A DNA stretch of 64,000 bases, taken from positions 1 to 64,000 of the forward strand of contig JAFXTO010000005.1 in assembly GCA_017535725.1 (NCBI GenBank), written 5' to 3'. Below, in pieces: positions 8,666-17,487 of this stretch. The notes beneath the pieces are model-generated. The model was not told where the DNA came from, made no database searches, and saw only the letters and a program-made list of their open reading frames with translations. Both the position numbers and the translations under genes were made by a program. The DNA is from Bacteroidaceae bacterium. Its GTDB lineage: Bacteria > Bacteroidota > Bacteroidia > Bacteroidales > Bacteroidaceae. The first letter of the stretch is position 1. Every line of letters starts with the position of its first letter.

Positions 8666-9697
8666 TCAAGATGACGAATGACAAGTGAGGTTGAGGTAGT
8701 AGCCAAGTTTATAAAAAGCGAAAAGCTTGAGAGAAGGGCGCTTCCCAAGGAGGTTGTGTCTTATTTGTTTATAAGTCAGACGATAGAGCAGCCGGACGGG
8801 AGCCACGAGGTGGAATCGACTAAGGTGGCGAACGGAAGCGAGCAGACGGCTATGCCCTTCAAGCTGCGGAGCAATACGGCTCAGGGTACGCAGGGCAGTC
8901 TCTGTCTTTGAGAGGAAGACATCATTGGGTTCCAGGCCGATATGCAGGAGGGGATTGTCGATGTGACAAACGGGAATACCACGCCGATAAAGCTCAGCGC
9001 CGAAGAGAGTATCCTCGTAGCCATAGTCCGTGCATGCTTCATCGAAACGGATATGCAGGAAGAGGTCGCGGCGAATGAGCAAGGAGAAGGTGGACAGTTG
9101 GTCGTAGGGGTGCAGACGGCGTTCTGCAGCAGAGCGATGGAGGTCGGCAGCGCGCTCATACCGATAGCGGAGGGTAGCCTCAGGACAGGGATTTACGGAG
9201 GGATGGAGCAGACCGCCACAGACGACGGGACAAACCTCGCCAAACGGCGAGGGTGTATGGGCAGAGGAGGAAGAGGAAGGAGAAGAGGAAGAGGGAGAAG
9301 AGGGAGAACGGGCGGCACTGAGGTAGGCACGAAGGGAGAAAGAGGGGGGAAGGGCGGCATCACAGTCTACCATGAGCAACCATGTGCCACGGGCGGCATC
9401 GGCAAGGCGGTTGCGGTTACGTGCGCGACCAAGGTTTTTCTCGGCTCGCAAGACCCGAACTGAGTGGGACTGAGGCACCTTAGAGGTATCCGAGGGATCC
9501 GTGAGGGGTTGAACGGGCGCAGTTTGGGGTTGAGGTAGACATAACTCATCCATCCATTCTGTCTCGCGGGTAGAACAGTCGTCGCCAACGAGAACTTCTA
9601 CATCTAAATGTTCTGCACGCGCGAGCGAGAGCATGGACTCCACGAGCGCGCGTGCATTATAATTATAGGTGGGGATGAGGATGGAGAGCTCTGGCAT
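8666..9697 (-). CDS. Family 2 glycosyltransferase with Ser-rich insert
   Basis: The 343-residue product begins with the GT2 (GT-A fold) pattern: PELSILIPTYNYNARAL, then VEVLVGDDCS, the RNRLADAARGTWLLMVDCDA segment that carries the DxD-like metal site, and a later YGYEDTLFGAELYRRG segment typical of GT2 acceptor loops. The donor and acceptor sugars cannot be told. Just after the metal site is a serine/proline tract (SPSSPSSSSPSSSSSAHTP, encoded near 9240-9300), apparently a surface-loop expansion. The start at 9697 is chosen because it begins right at the fold and lies 2 bases after the upstream gene's stop. Confidence 0.88.
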   Translation of the reverse strand: MPELSILIPTYNYNARALVESMLSLARAEHLDVEVLVGDDCSTRETEWMDELCLPQPQTAPVQPLTDPSDTSKVPQSHSVRVLRAEKNLGRARNRNRLADAARGTWLLMVDCDAALPPSFSLRAYLSAARSPSSPSSSSPSSSSSAHTPSPFGEVCPVVCGGLLHPSVNPCPEATLRYRYERAADLHRSAAERRLHPYDQLSTFSLLIRRDLFLHIRFDEACTDYGYEDTLFGAELYRRGIPVCHIDNPLLHIGLEPNDVFLSKTETALRTLSRIAPQLEGHSRLLASVRHLSRFHLVAPVRLLYRLTYKQIRHNLLGKRPSLKLFAFYKLGYYLNLTCHSSS

Positions 9698-9699
9698 TC

Positions 9700-10650
9700 T
9701 TACTCGATGATGATATCGTAGGAGGTATGCCACTTCTGTCCGGGCTGGAGAAGATGGGTGTAGTGGCGATTGCGGAATTCACCTACGTAACCCTCAGGGT
9801 CACAGCAACCTTCCCACGGCTCAAGACAGATGAATGGAGCCCGACCTCCGCAGGGCGACCAGATAGCTGTTATGGGCATCTTATGTCGGATGGTGACATA
9901 AGGACGTCCATCACGATCGTGCAGGGTAATGCGGTGGATATGCCCTGTCATCTCGAGGATAGTGTCGCAGTCAAAAGTGGTGTTGGTCAGGGGCAGGAGG
10001 CCGTCGTGAGGGATTTCGATGGGGAACCAGGTCGTGGGGACCTCCGAAAAATCAGAGGACACGGCAGCTGGGGCAGAGGAATCGAAGGGTTCTGCTGCGG
10101 AAATGGGATGAATGAAGCCACCATCGCATCGAGAACTTTGCCAAGGAGAGGGAGCATCGGAGGAGAGGTAACCGTGGTGTGTATGGTCAGGGTCGTAGGC
10201 TGGATAGTTGAAGCCTGGATGCGCTCCTATCTGAAAAGGCATCTCCTGCCCTCCCCTATTCTCCACCGTCCACTCCACCGTGATGACGTTGCGCAGCAGA
10301 CGGTAGTCAATACGCACGAGGAAGTCGAAGGGGTAGACTTTGAGGCTCTCCTCGTCGGCACAGCATTCGAAGGCAAGGTGACGATCTTCGTCCACAATCT
10401 TCTGGAACTGCATATCACGCAGGAAGCCATGCTGATGGAGGGTGTATGGCTCTCCTTCGACGTATGTGGTGTCTTGCCATACTTTCCCAACATTAGGGAA
10501 GAGTACTGGAGAGCGACGATCCCAATAGGTGGCGTCGCCCTGCCAGAGATATTCCATCGGACAAGCCACTCGCCGGATACTCTGCAACTCTGCACCATGG
10601 GCTGAGATTTCCAGCTCAAGGATTCCATTTGAAAGGGAGTGGGTAGTCAT
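9700..10650 (-). CDS. Aldose 1-epimerase family protein (LacX/YeaD-like)
   Basis: The 316-residue product has the galactose mutarotase-like beta-sandwich pattern: LEISAHGAELQSIRR at the start, HQHGFLRDMQF near residue 73, IGAHPGFNYP near 147 with the conserved histidine, and CLEPWEGCCDPEG near 276 with the likely catalytic glutamate. It is closest to the LacX-type subgroup, which acts on hexose or hexose-phosphate anomers, but the substrate cannot be told. It is co-directional with the glycosyltransferase, 2 bases downstream, and with glyA 16 bases upstream, so all three may be co-transcribed. Confidence 0.88.
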   Translation of the reverse strand: MTTHSLSNGILELEISAHGAELQSIRRVACPMEYLWQGDATYWDRRSPVLFPNVGKVWQDTTYVEGEPYTLHQHGFLRDMQFQKIVDEDRHLAFECCADEESLKVYPFDFLVRIDYRLLRNVITVEWTVENRGGQEMPFQIGAHPGFNYPAYDPDHTHHGYLSSDAPSPWQSSRCDGGFIHPISAAEPFDSSAPAAVSSDFSEVPTTWFPIEIPHDGLLPLTNTTFDCDTILEMTGHIHRITLHDRDGRPYVTIRHKMPITAIWSPCGGRAPFICLEPWEGCCDPEGYVGEFRNRHYTHLLQPGQKWHTSYDIIIE

Positions 10651-10666
10651 AGGATGATAAGTTTTT

Positions 10667-11947
10667 TTAATAAGCGAAAAGTGGATAGTCCTTCATGATG
10701 GTGTTCACCTCAGTGCGGACAGCAGCGATGACATCCTGATTCTCAGGTGCATCAAGCACGCGTTCGATGAGTTCGGCAATCTTCACCATGAGGTCTTCTT
10801 TGGCGCCGCGGGTGGTGATAGCAGGAGTTCCAAGGCGTATGCCGGAGGTCTGGAAGGCACTACGACTGTCGAAAGGTACCATGTTCTTGTTGACGGTAAT
10901 GTCGGATGCTACAAGAGCGTTCTCAGCTACCTTGCCCGTGAGGTCTGGGTACTTGGTGCGCAGGTCAACGAGCATGGAATGGTTGTCTGTGCCACCGCTG
11001 ACGATGTGGAATCCGCGCTTGATAAGTTCGGCGGCCAAACAAGCAGCATTCTTCTTCACCTGAGACTGGTACTCGCGGAACTCGGGAGTCAGGGCTTCGC
11101 CGAAGGCCACAGCCTTGGCTGCGATGACGTGCTCCAGCGGGCCTCCCTGGATACCGGGGAAGACAGCAGAATTCAACAGGGCAGACATCATTTTGGTGAC
11201 GCCCTTTGGAGTCTTCTTGCCCCAAGGATTCTCGAAGTCCTTGCCCATCAGGATGATGCCGCCGCGAGGGCCGCGGAGGGTCTTGTGGGTGGTTGAGGTG
11301 ACAATATGGGCGTACTTCAACGGGTTGTCGAGCAATCCGGCAGCAATGAGTCCGGCGGGGTGAGCCATATCAACCATGAAGATGGCCCCTACCTTATCTG
11401 CTATCTCGCGCATGCGCTTGTAGTCCCACTCACGGCTGTAGGCCGAGCCTCCGCCGATGAGGAGTTTGGGCTTGTGTTCCAGGGCCAGGCGCTCCATCTC
11501 GTCGTAGTCCACGCGGCCGGTCTCCTTGTTCAGGTTGTAACCCACCGGACGATAAATGATTCCAGATGTATTGACGAGCGAGCCGTGGCTGAGGTGACCA
11601 CCGTGGTCGAGGTTCAGTCCCATGAAGGTATCGCCGGGATTCAGGCAGGCGAGGAAGACTGCGGCATTAGCCTGGGCGCCAGAGTGAGGCTGCACGTTGG
11701 CATATTCAGCACCGAAGAGTTCGCAGAGGCGGTCAATAGCCAGCTGCTCCACCTTGTCTACAACCTGGCAACCGCCATAGTAACGGTGTCCAGGGTAACC
11801 CTCGGCATATTTGTTGGTGAGTGGACTCCCCATGGCTTCCATAACCTGGGGACTGACGAAGTTCTCGGATGCAATGAGCTCGATACCACGCTCCTGGCGC
11901 AGACGTTCCTGTTGGATGAGCTCGAAGATAATGTTGTCTCGATTCAT
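10667..11947 (-). CDS. glyA: Serine hydroxymethyltransferase
   Basis: The 426-residue product is a complete SHMT, a PLP enzyme converting serine and tetrahydrofolate to glycine and 5,10-methylene-THF. Visible landmarks are the [16 protein letters not shown] start, [43 protein letters not shown], and the PLP lysine in [13 protein letters not shown] at about residue 222. The C-terminal domain, including [17 protein letters not shown], is intact. The upstream DNA is occupied by a small inverted-repeat element whose end lies only a few bases from the start codon, so its promoter may lie in or beyond that element. Confidence 0.97.
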   Translation of the reverse strand: MNRDNIIFELIQQERLRQERGIELIASENFVSPQVMEAMGSPLTNKYAEGYPGHRYYGGCQVVDKVEQLAIDRLCELFGAEYANVQPHSGAQANAAVFLACLNPGDTFMGLNLDHGGHLSHGSLVNTSGIIYRPVGYNLNKETGRVDYDEMERLALEHKPKLLIGGGSAYSREWDYKRMREIADKVGAIFMVDMAHPAGLIAAGLLDNPLKYAHIVTSTTHKTLRGPRGGIILMGKDFENPWGKKTPKGVTKMMSALLNSAVFPGIQGGPLEHVIAAKAVAFGEALTPEFREYQSQVKKNAACLAAELIKRGFHIVSGGTDNHSMLVDLRTKYPDLTGKVAENALVASDITVNKNMVPFDSRSAFQTSGIRLGTPAITTRGAKEDLMVKIAELIERVLDAPENQDVIAAVRTEVNTIMKDYPLFAY

Positions 11948-11949
11948 AT

Positions 11950-12214
11950 TAAGTAGGTATTCAAAATTAATTTACATGATAAGAAGTAGGTACATTTCAT
12001 GTCTTTTAGCTTCTCTTTGGCGCATATTTTCCTCTTATCCTCAGTCACATAGCCCGCTATTACCTCCGTCGCCATAGGAGTTATGGCTCCCCTCATCGGG
12101 TACGGATGGCCCAAGGGCAATCCTCTGAAAGGCCCTCTTCGCCTTCGGATAAAAGAAAAATCTGCATCCAAATAAAAACTAAAATACATAAAACTAATTA
12201 TGAATACCTACTTA
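11950..12214. repeat. Candidate MITE-like element with terminal inverted repeats
   Basis: The 25 bases at 11950-11974 (TAAGTAGGTATTCA...) are repeated inverted at 12190-12214 with 22 matches. A partial third copy of the word (AAGTAGGTAC) is near 11984. The element is 265 bp and lies between glyA and pyrI. An 81-codon open frame on the minus strand (12189-11944) runs through nearly the whole element, rich in Arg/Lys, with no recognisable domain; I do not call it a gene. A clear target duplication is not visible. This covers the whole gene-free stretch between the two genes. Confidence 0.55.
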
Positions 12215-12252
12215 TAAAATTAACGGATTAACAATTAAATGTTGTTCATTCT

Positions 12253-12708
12253 TCAAACCAGCTTTGCCTGATGGATATCCTGCTCATGGTTGCAGTAGTG
12301 ACATCGGACGGCACCCTGTTCCTTGTCTATGACATGAAAGAAAGTGGCCATCGGTTCGTTGTTCGTAATGCAGTTTGGATTGTTGCATCGGATAATGCCC
12401 CGGAGTTCATCGGGGAGGCAAACCTGCTTTTTCTCCACAACCTCGTAGTCCCGAATGATGGACAACGAGACGTTGGGGGTAACAACGCTGAGTTGGTTCA
12501 GTTCCGCATCGGTGAAGAAGCGGTCAGCAATCTTGATGATACTCTTGGTTCCCATCTTGTGGCTCTTGAGGTTAAAGCCAATGGTGACCTTGGAAGTCAT
12601 CTGACGCAAATGCAACAGGTCGATGACATCAAACAGGCGATCGCAAGGAATATGGTCGATAACAGTTCCGTGGTCAAGGGCGGAAACAATCAGTTCTTGT
12701 CGCTTCAT
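12253..12708 (-). CDS. pyrI: Aspartate carbamoyltransferase regulatory chain
   Basis: The 151-residue length is typical of PyrI. The N-terminal allosteric domain ([14 protein letters not shown], then [10 protein letters not shown] and [19 protein letters not shown]) binds nucleotide effectors in the enteric enzyme. The C-terminal zinc domain has the four cysteines as CNNPNC near residue 108 and CHYC near residue 138. It joins PyrB into the ATCase holoenzyme of pyrimidine synthesis. Its start overlaps the pyrB stop by four bases (ATGA, 12705-12708), which supports coupled translation and a fixed subunit ratio. Confidence 0.97.
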   Translation of the reverse strand: MKRQELIVSALDHGTVIDHIPCDRLFDVIDLLHLRQMTSKVTIGFNLKSHKMGTKSIIKIADRFFTDAELNQLSVVTPNVSLSIIRDYEVVEKKQVCLPDELRGIIRCNNPNCITNNEPMATFFHVIDKEQGAVRCHYCNHEQDIHQAKLV

Positions 12709-13649
12709 AGGATGATGGTTTTGTCGTTCTTTACTTGTTCAAGGCTGATTCCCAATGCGTCACAGATGAGAGCCTGGCGGACGAAGAGTCCATTGCGGGC
12801 CTGCTGAAAGTAATAGGCATGCGGGTCGTCGTCAATGGCATATTCTATTTCGTTCACGCGAGGCAAGGGATGCAGGATACGCATCGTGTCCTTGGCGTGG
12901 GAGAGCATGTCCAACTTCAGCAGGTAGCGATCTTTCACACGCTCATACTCCATGAGATCGGAGAACCGCTCTTTCTGCACGCGCGTCATATATAAGATAT
13001 CTGCCCCAGAGATGACATCGGCGTCGAAATCCTGATGTTCCTCATATCGAATATTATACTGACGGCAGTAGGTCTTGTAGGTCTCGGGCATTGCAAGTTC
13101 ATCGGGTGCGATGAAGTGGAAGGTGGGATTGAAGTGGCGCATGGCCATAAGCAAGCTATGGACAGTACGTCCATATTTAAGGTCGCCCACGAGGTATATC
13201 TGCAGGTTCTCCAGCGTACCCTGTGTCTGGTAGATGGTGTAGAGGTCCAGCATCGTTTGGGAGGGGTGCTGGTTGGCTCCATCGCCGGCATTGATGATGG
13301 GTACGGGAGCTATCTCTGAAGCGTAGCGGGCAGCACCTTCAAGGTAATGGCGCATGACGATGATATCTACGTAGTTCGACACCATTAAAATAGTGTCCTT
13401 CAGGGTCTCGCCCTTGGTACCGCTGGTGACCTTGGGGTCTGCGAATCCTATGACCCGAGCACCTAAGCGATTGGCAGCAGTCTCGAAACTCAGACGGGTA
13501 CGGGTGCTGGGTTCAAAGAACAGAGTGGCGACGACACGCCCTTGGAGGAGCAGCCTGTTGGGATGCTGTTCGAACTCCTGCGCCATTCGAATGAGGTACT
13601 CTATTTTCTCGCGCGAATGGTCTGCTAAGGTTACAAGACTTCTATTCAT
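12705..13649 (-). CDS. pyrB: Aspartate carbamoyltransferase catalytic chain
   Basis: The 314-residue catalytic chain makes carbamoyl-aspartate from carbamoyl phosphate and aspartate. The carbamoyl-phosphate site [12 protein letters not shown] is at about residues 49-60, followed by [23 protein letters not shown], and [20 protein letters not shown] near residue 130. The C-terminal half has [14 protein letters not shown] and HPLPRVNEI. It is co-translated with pyrI. A minus-strand box TATTTTTG (13677-13684) lies 27 bases upstream and could be the -7 element. Confidence 0.97.
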   Translation of the reverse strand: MNRSLVTLADHSREKIEYLIRMAQEFEQHPNRLLLQGRVVATLFFEPSTRTRLSFETAANRLGARVIGFADPKVTSGTKGETLKDTILMVSNYVDIIVMRHYLEGAARYASEIAPVPIINAGDGANQHPSQTMLDLYTIYQTQGTLENLQIYLVGDLKYGRTVHSLLMAMRHFNPTFHFIAPDELAMPETYKTYCRQYNIRYEEHQDFDADVISGADILYMTRVQKERFSDLMEYERVKDRYLLKLDMLSHAKDTMRILHPLPRVNEIEYAIDDDPHAYYFQQARNGLFVRQALICDALGISLEQVKNDKTIIL

Positions 13650-13834
13650 GAGTCATTCTATGAGTTTATGCGTGTGCAAAAATACGTCAAAAGGGTGAAA
13701 TATGCATTAAGAAAAGCAAGGAAGTTTACATTCAGAGGCTAAAAAATGGAACTTTTCTGCTTTTCATAGTCATTGTTTCAAAAAAAGTAGTTAAATTTGC
13801 AACCCAAATCCGCTTTTCGGACAACGATAAATCT

Positions 13835-16159
13835 ATGAGAAAAACATTTTTCATCATCCTCTGGATATTTCTTGTGCTGGCTTTTGGTTGCGTTGCAGGA
13901 ACCTTCTGGGCCATCGCAAAAGGATATATCGGCTATATGCCGGAGCTGAAACAACTGGAAAACCCCGTGAACAAGTTCGCCTCGCAGGTCATCTCCTCGG
14001 ACGGACGTTTGCTGGGCACCTGGAGCTACACGCGCGCCAACCGCATCTTCGTTGGCTACGACGATATCGCACCATCCACGGTTCAGGCGTTGGTGGCTAC
14101 TGAGGATGTCCGTTTCTATGAGCATTCAGGTGTGGACTTCCGGGCGCTGTTCCGAGCCATCGTTAAACGAGGCATCATGCGACAGGCCAATGCAGGCGGC
14201 GGAAGCACCATCACCCAGCAACTGGCCAAGCAACTGTATTCCGCCAAGGCGGGCAGCGTGACTGAGCGACTGATGCAGAAGCCCATCGAGTGGGTGATTG
14301 CTGTACAGCTGGAGCGATTTTACACAAAAGAGGAAATCATCTCCATGTACCTTAACCATTTCGACTTTCTCTATAACGCCGTTGGACTAAAAACTGCCGC
14401 AAAGATTTATTTTGGAAAGGAACCCAAGGAATTGGACGTCCTGGAAAGTGCCATCCTGGTCGGCATGTGCAAAAACCCATCGCTCTACAACCCCGTACGA
14501 TACGAAGAGCGCGCCCTCCAGAGAAGGAATACCGTCATTAGCCAGATGGTCAAGGCAGGATACCTCAAGAAGGGCGAAGCTGACCAGCTGATGCAAGAGC
14601 CCCTGAAGCTGAACTTCCACCGACAGGATCACAAGGAAGGCGAAGGCACCTACCTCCGCGAATACCTGCGCACCATACTGATGGCCAAACGCCCCGACCG
14701 CAAGAACTACGCCTCCTGGCAAAACCAGAAGTTCTACGACGACAGCCTGGCCTGGGCCACAGATCCGCTGTATGGGTGGTGCAACAAGAACCGGAAGAAA
14801 GACAATACACCTTATAATATATATACCGACGGTCTGAAAGTCTACACCACCATAGACAGTCGTATGCAGCGCTACGCCGAAGAGTCCATGTTCTCACACG
14901 TAGCAGGTTACCTACAACCGTTGTTCGACGCCGAACGCCGAGGTAAGGCCAACGCCCCATTCGCAGCTGATATCTCCATGGAGAAATACCGTCAGAACCT
15001 CTATCGGGCCATGCGGCAGAGCGAACGCTACATCCGACTGAAGGAGGCCGGACTGAGCGAAGCCGAGATAGAGCAGAATTTCGCGACCCGCACGGAATTC
15101 ACCGTCTACTCCCACAACGGAGATATCGACACGGTGATGACCCCCATGGACAGCATCAAATACTACAAGCATTTCCTCCGTTCGGGATTCGTATGCATGG
15201 ATTGCAGGACAGGACAAGTCAAGGCTTACGTAGGCGGACTGAACTACAGCCACTTCCAGTATGACATGGCTGGAATGGGACGCCGACAGATTGGCTCCAC
15301 CATGAAGCCTTACGTCTACACCCTTGCGATGATGAACAACTGGAGCCCTTGCGATGTGGTGCCCAACGTACAGCAAACCTATCAGGTAGGAAACCAAACC
15401 TGGACACCACGCAATGGTAGCCGGGCACGCTACGGCGAGATGGTAACCCTGAAATGGGGGCTTGCACAGAGTAACAACTGGGTTACGGCCTACCTGATGA
15501 ACCAGCTGAACCCCAATGCACTGGTGCGACTGTTGCGTGCGTTCGGCATCAGAAACCAGGAAATCGTACCCTCGCTGTCTCTGTGTCTGGGTCCCTGCGA
15601 CATCTCGGTTATGGAAATGGTCTCTGCCTACACCGCTTTTCCCAATAAAGGAATCCGCTCAGAACCACTCTTCGTCACTCGCATCGAAGACTCCGATGGT
15701 AACATCGTAGGCGAGTTCGCACCTCGGATGAAGGAAATCATCGACGAAAAGAGTGCTCTGAAGATGATTGTTCTCATGCGGGGAGTAGTAGACTCCGGTA
15801 CAGGTGCCCGCATGCGCCGCATGGGTATCAGCGCCCCAATGGGTGGAAAGACAGGTACAACCAACGACAACAGCGATGGTTGGTTCGTGGGATACACGCC
15901 TCGTCTGGTCTTCGGCGCATGGGTAGGCGGCGACGAGCGCGACATCCACTTCAACAGCATGGCCCATGGCCAGGGTGCAGCATCCGCCCTGCCTATCTGC
16001 GCAGGATTCCTGAAGAAGGTCTACGCAGACACCAGCCTGGGCTACAGGCAGGACGAGCAGTTCGAAATACCGTCAGGCTTTGACCCCTGTGCCGAATCGG
16101 TGAGCACAGAAACAGAAGAGATTGCTGAGCCCATAGGACTCGACAACCTCTTCGAATAA
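13835..16159 (+). CDS. Penicillin-binding protein 1A (bifunctional transglycosylase/transpeptidase)
   Basis: This is a 774-residue class A PBP. Residues 5-28 form the membrane anchor. The glycosyltransferase 51 domain has TEDVRFYEHSGVD (catalytic Glu near 90), GGGSTITQQLAKQLYS near 121-136 and FYTKEEIISMYLNHF. The transpeptidase domain has the catalytic serine in GSTMKPYVY near residue 488, SNN in AQSNNWVTAYL, and KTGTTND near 671. It polymerises and crosslinks peptidoglycan at the outer face of the inner membrane. A likely -7 box, TAAATTTG, is at 13792-13799. The C-terminal tail is acidic and short. Confidence 0.96.
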   Translation: MRKTFFIILWIFLVLAFGCVAGTFWAIAKGYIGYMPELKQLENPVNKFASQVISSDGRLLGTWSYTRANRIFVGYDDIAPSTVQALVATEDVRFYEHSGVDFRALFRAIVKRGIMRQANAGGGSTITQQLAKQLYSAKAGSVTERLMQKPIEWVIAVQLERFYTKEEIISMYLNHFDFLYNAVGLKTAAKIYFGKEPKELDVLESAILVGMCKNPSLYNPVRYEERALQRRNTVISQMVKAGYLKKGEADQLMQEPLKLNFHRQDHKEGEGTYLREYLRTILMAKRPDRKNYASWQNQKFYDDSLAWATDPLYGWCNKNRKKDNTPYNIYTDGLKVYTTIDSRMQRYAEESMFSHVAGYLQPLFDAERRGKANAPFAADISMEKYRQNLYRAMRQSERYIRLKEAGLSEAEIEQNFATRTEFTVYSHNGDIDTVMTPMDSIKYYKHFLRSGFVCMDCRTGQVKAYVGGLNYSHFQYDMAGMGRRQIGSTMKPYVYTLAMMNNWSPCDVVPNVQQTYQVGNQTWTPRNGSRARYGEMVTLKWGLAQSNNWVTAYLMNQLNPNALVRLLRAFGIRNQEIVPSLSLCLGPCDISVMEMVSAYTAFPNKGIRSEPLFVTRIEDSDGNIVGEFAPRMKEIIDEKSALKMIVLMRGVVDSGTGARMRRMGISAPMGGKTGTTNDNSDGWFVGYTPRLVFGAWVGGDERDIHFNSMAHGQGAASALPICAGFLKKVYADTSLGYRQDEQFEIPSGFDPCAESVSTETEEIAEPIGLDNLFE

Positions 16160-16186
16160 TGAAAAGAAAAAATGGAGAAGAGAATG

Positions 16187-16579
16187 CTAACTATCGGCGC
16201 CTTCCAGTTCTTCGCGAGCAGCCTTGATATACGGAAGTTCCCATTCCTCTGGGCGCAGGATTTTTCCATCCATCCAGAGCAGGTCAAGATCCAGCCTGAC
16301 CACGCCTCGCGCCGCATCATCTTCCGTGCGTCCCAATTGGCGTTCAATGCTCTTAAGCAAGGGTTTAGCAAATGTCGTCGGTACTTCGGTTTCGACGATC
16401 ACGAGCTGATTCGTGAACTTTTCCTTACTGGGGAAATTGACGGGATCTGTTTTCACGGGTGTGCTATAACGAGCCTCACCACGAAAGGCCTCGGACAACT
16501 TGCGCTTCGTCCAAAGAAGCACCTGTTCTGCCGTCGACAGATTGGTGCCAATACCTATATATAACTTATGTGTACTCAT
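16187..16579 (-). CDS. folK: HPPK-like folate enzyme (2-amino-4-hydroxy-6-hydroxymethyldihydropteridine diphosphokinase)
   Basis: The 130-residue product has the HPPK start YIGIGTNLSTAEQ and the diagnostic segment GVVRLDLDLLWMDGKIL near residue 91 (family RxxDLDLL). The enzyme transfers pyrophosphate from ATP to the pterin in folate synthesis. It is somewhat shorter than E. coli FolK (about 160 residues): the region between the first strand and the substrate loop is compact, and the final PHP-type segment is changed to PEEWELPYIK. It could therefore be a divergent HPPK. It is convergent with PBP1A and divergent from kdsB. A near-consensus box, TACCTTCG, lies at 16588-16595 on its strand. Confidence 0.8.
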   Translation of the reverse strand: MSTHKLYIGIGTNLSTAEQVLLWTKRKLSEAFRGEARYSTPVKTDPVNFPSKEKFTNQLVIVETEVPTTFAKPLLKSIERQLGRTEDDAARGVVRLDLDLLWMDGKILRPEEWELPYIKAAREELEGADS

Positions 16580-16647
16580 TTCGAGTGCGAAGGTACAACT
16601 TTTTTTGGATAAGTCGGATAAATTTTCACAATTTTTATAAAATCTTT

Positions 16648-17409
16648 ATGACTTTCATTGGAATCATACCCGCCAGATACGCTTCCACACGCTTTCCCGG
16701 CAAACCCTTGGCTCTTCTCGGAGGAGTCAGCGTAGTGGAACGAGTATATCGTCAAGTTGTAGGCGTTTTGGACGATGCTGTGGTGGCCACAGACGACACC
16801 CGCATCTATGATGCCGTGGTGGCTTTCGGCGGAAAGGCCGTCATGACCAGCATACATCATAAGAGTGGAACAGACCGCGTCTGGGAAGCCTACAAACAGC
16901 AGGGACACGACTTCGATGTCGTGGTCAACATACAGGGGGACGAGCCTTTTATCCAACCCGCACAACTGGAAGCCATCCAGCAATGCTTCGCCCTCAATGC
17001 GACCACGGAAATAGCAACCCTCGTGAAACCGTTTACACCGCAAGACGGCCTCGCAGCCTTGCAAAACCCCAACAGCCCAAAGGTCGTTATTGACGACAGC
17101 GGGCGAGCACTCTACTTCAGCCGAAGCGTCATCCCCTACCTGCGAGGTGTAGAACCAAGCGAGTGGCTCCGCACCCACACCTTCTACAAACACATCGGAC
17201 TCTATGCCTACCGCCCAGATGTACTGAGGGAAATCACCTCCCTTCCACAGTCTCCTTTGGAAATCGCCGAGAGCTTGGAACAACTGCGCTGGCTACAAGC
17301 TGGATTCCATATCCAAGTGGGTGTCTCGCAAGTGGAAACAATAGGAATAGACACGCCCGAAGACCTTGCAAGAGCAGAAGAGTTCTTGAAAAACAAGAGC
17401 GTAAAATGA
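16648..17409 (+). CDS. kdsB: 3-deoxy-manno-octulosonate cytidylyltransferase
   Basis: The 253-residue product activates Kdo with CTP for lipopolysaccharide assembly. The start TFIGIIPARYASTRFPGKPL carries the nucleotide-binding signature. VATDDTRIYDAV, HKSGTDRVWEA, VVNIQGDEPFI and YFSRSVIPY follow, then KHIGLYAYR and the C-terminal SLEQLRWLQAG and GIDTPEDL. All are standard for KdsB. The ATG at 16648 is used because the longer open frame upstream runs through folK antisense sequence. kdsC is also in this window (26836-27354). Confidence 0.96.
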   Translation: MTFIGIIPARYASTRFPGKPLALLGGVSVVERVYRQVVGVLDDAVVATDDTRIYDAVVAFGGKAVMTSIHHKSGTDRVWEAYKQQGHDFDVVVNIQGDEPFIQPAQLEAIQQCFALNATTEIATLVKPFTPQDGLAALQNPNSPKVVIDDSGRALYFSRSVIPYLRGVEPSEWLRTHTFYKHIGLYAYRPDVLREITSLPQSPLEIAESLEQLRWLQAGFHIQVGVSQVETIGIDTPEDLARAEEFLKNKSVK

Positions 17410-17487
17410 ATCGCAAGGATTACCACTGCAACATCTTGAAATCTCGACATTTCGAATATCGTTAATCCGTAATCGCCAATCCATATC

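Noticed and set aside
8354..8684. Three overlapping minus-strand frames in the 22-bp array
   Set aside because: They encode the same rotating peptide because of the period, with no ribosome-binding site or homology; treated as a repeat, not genes.
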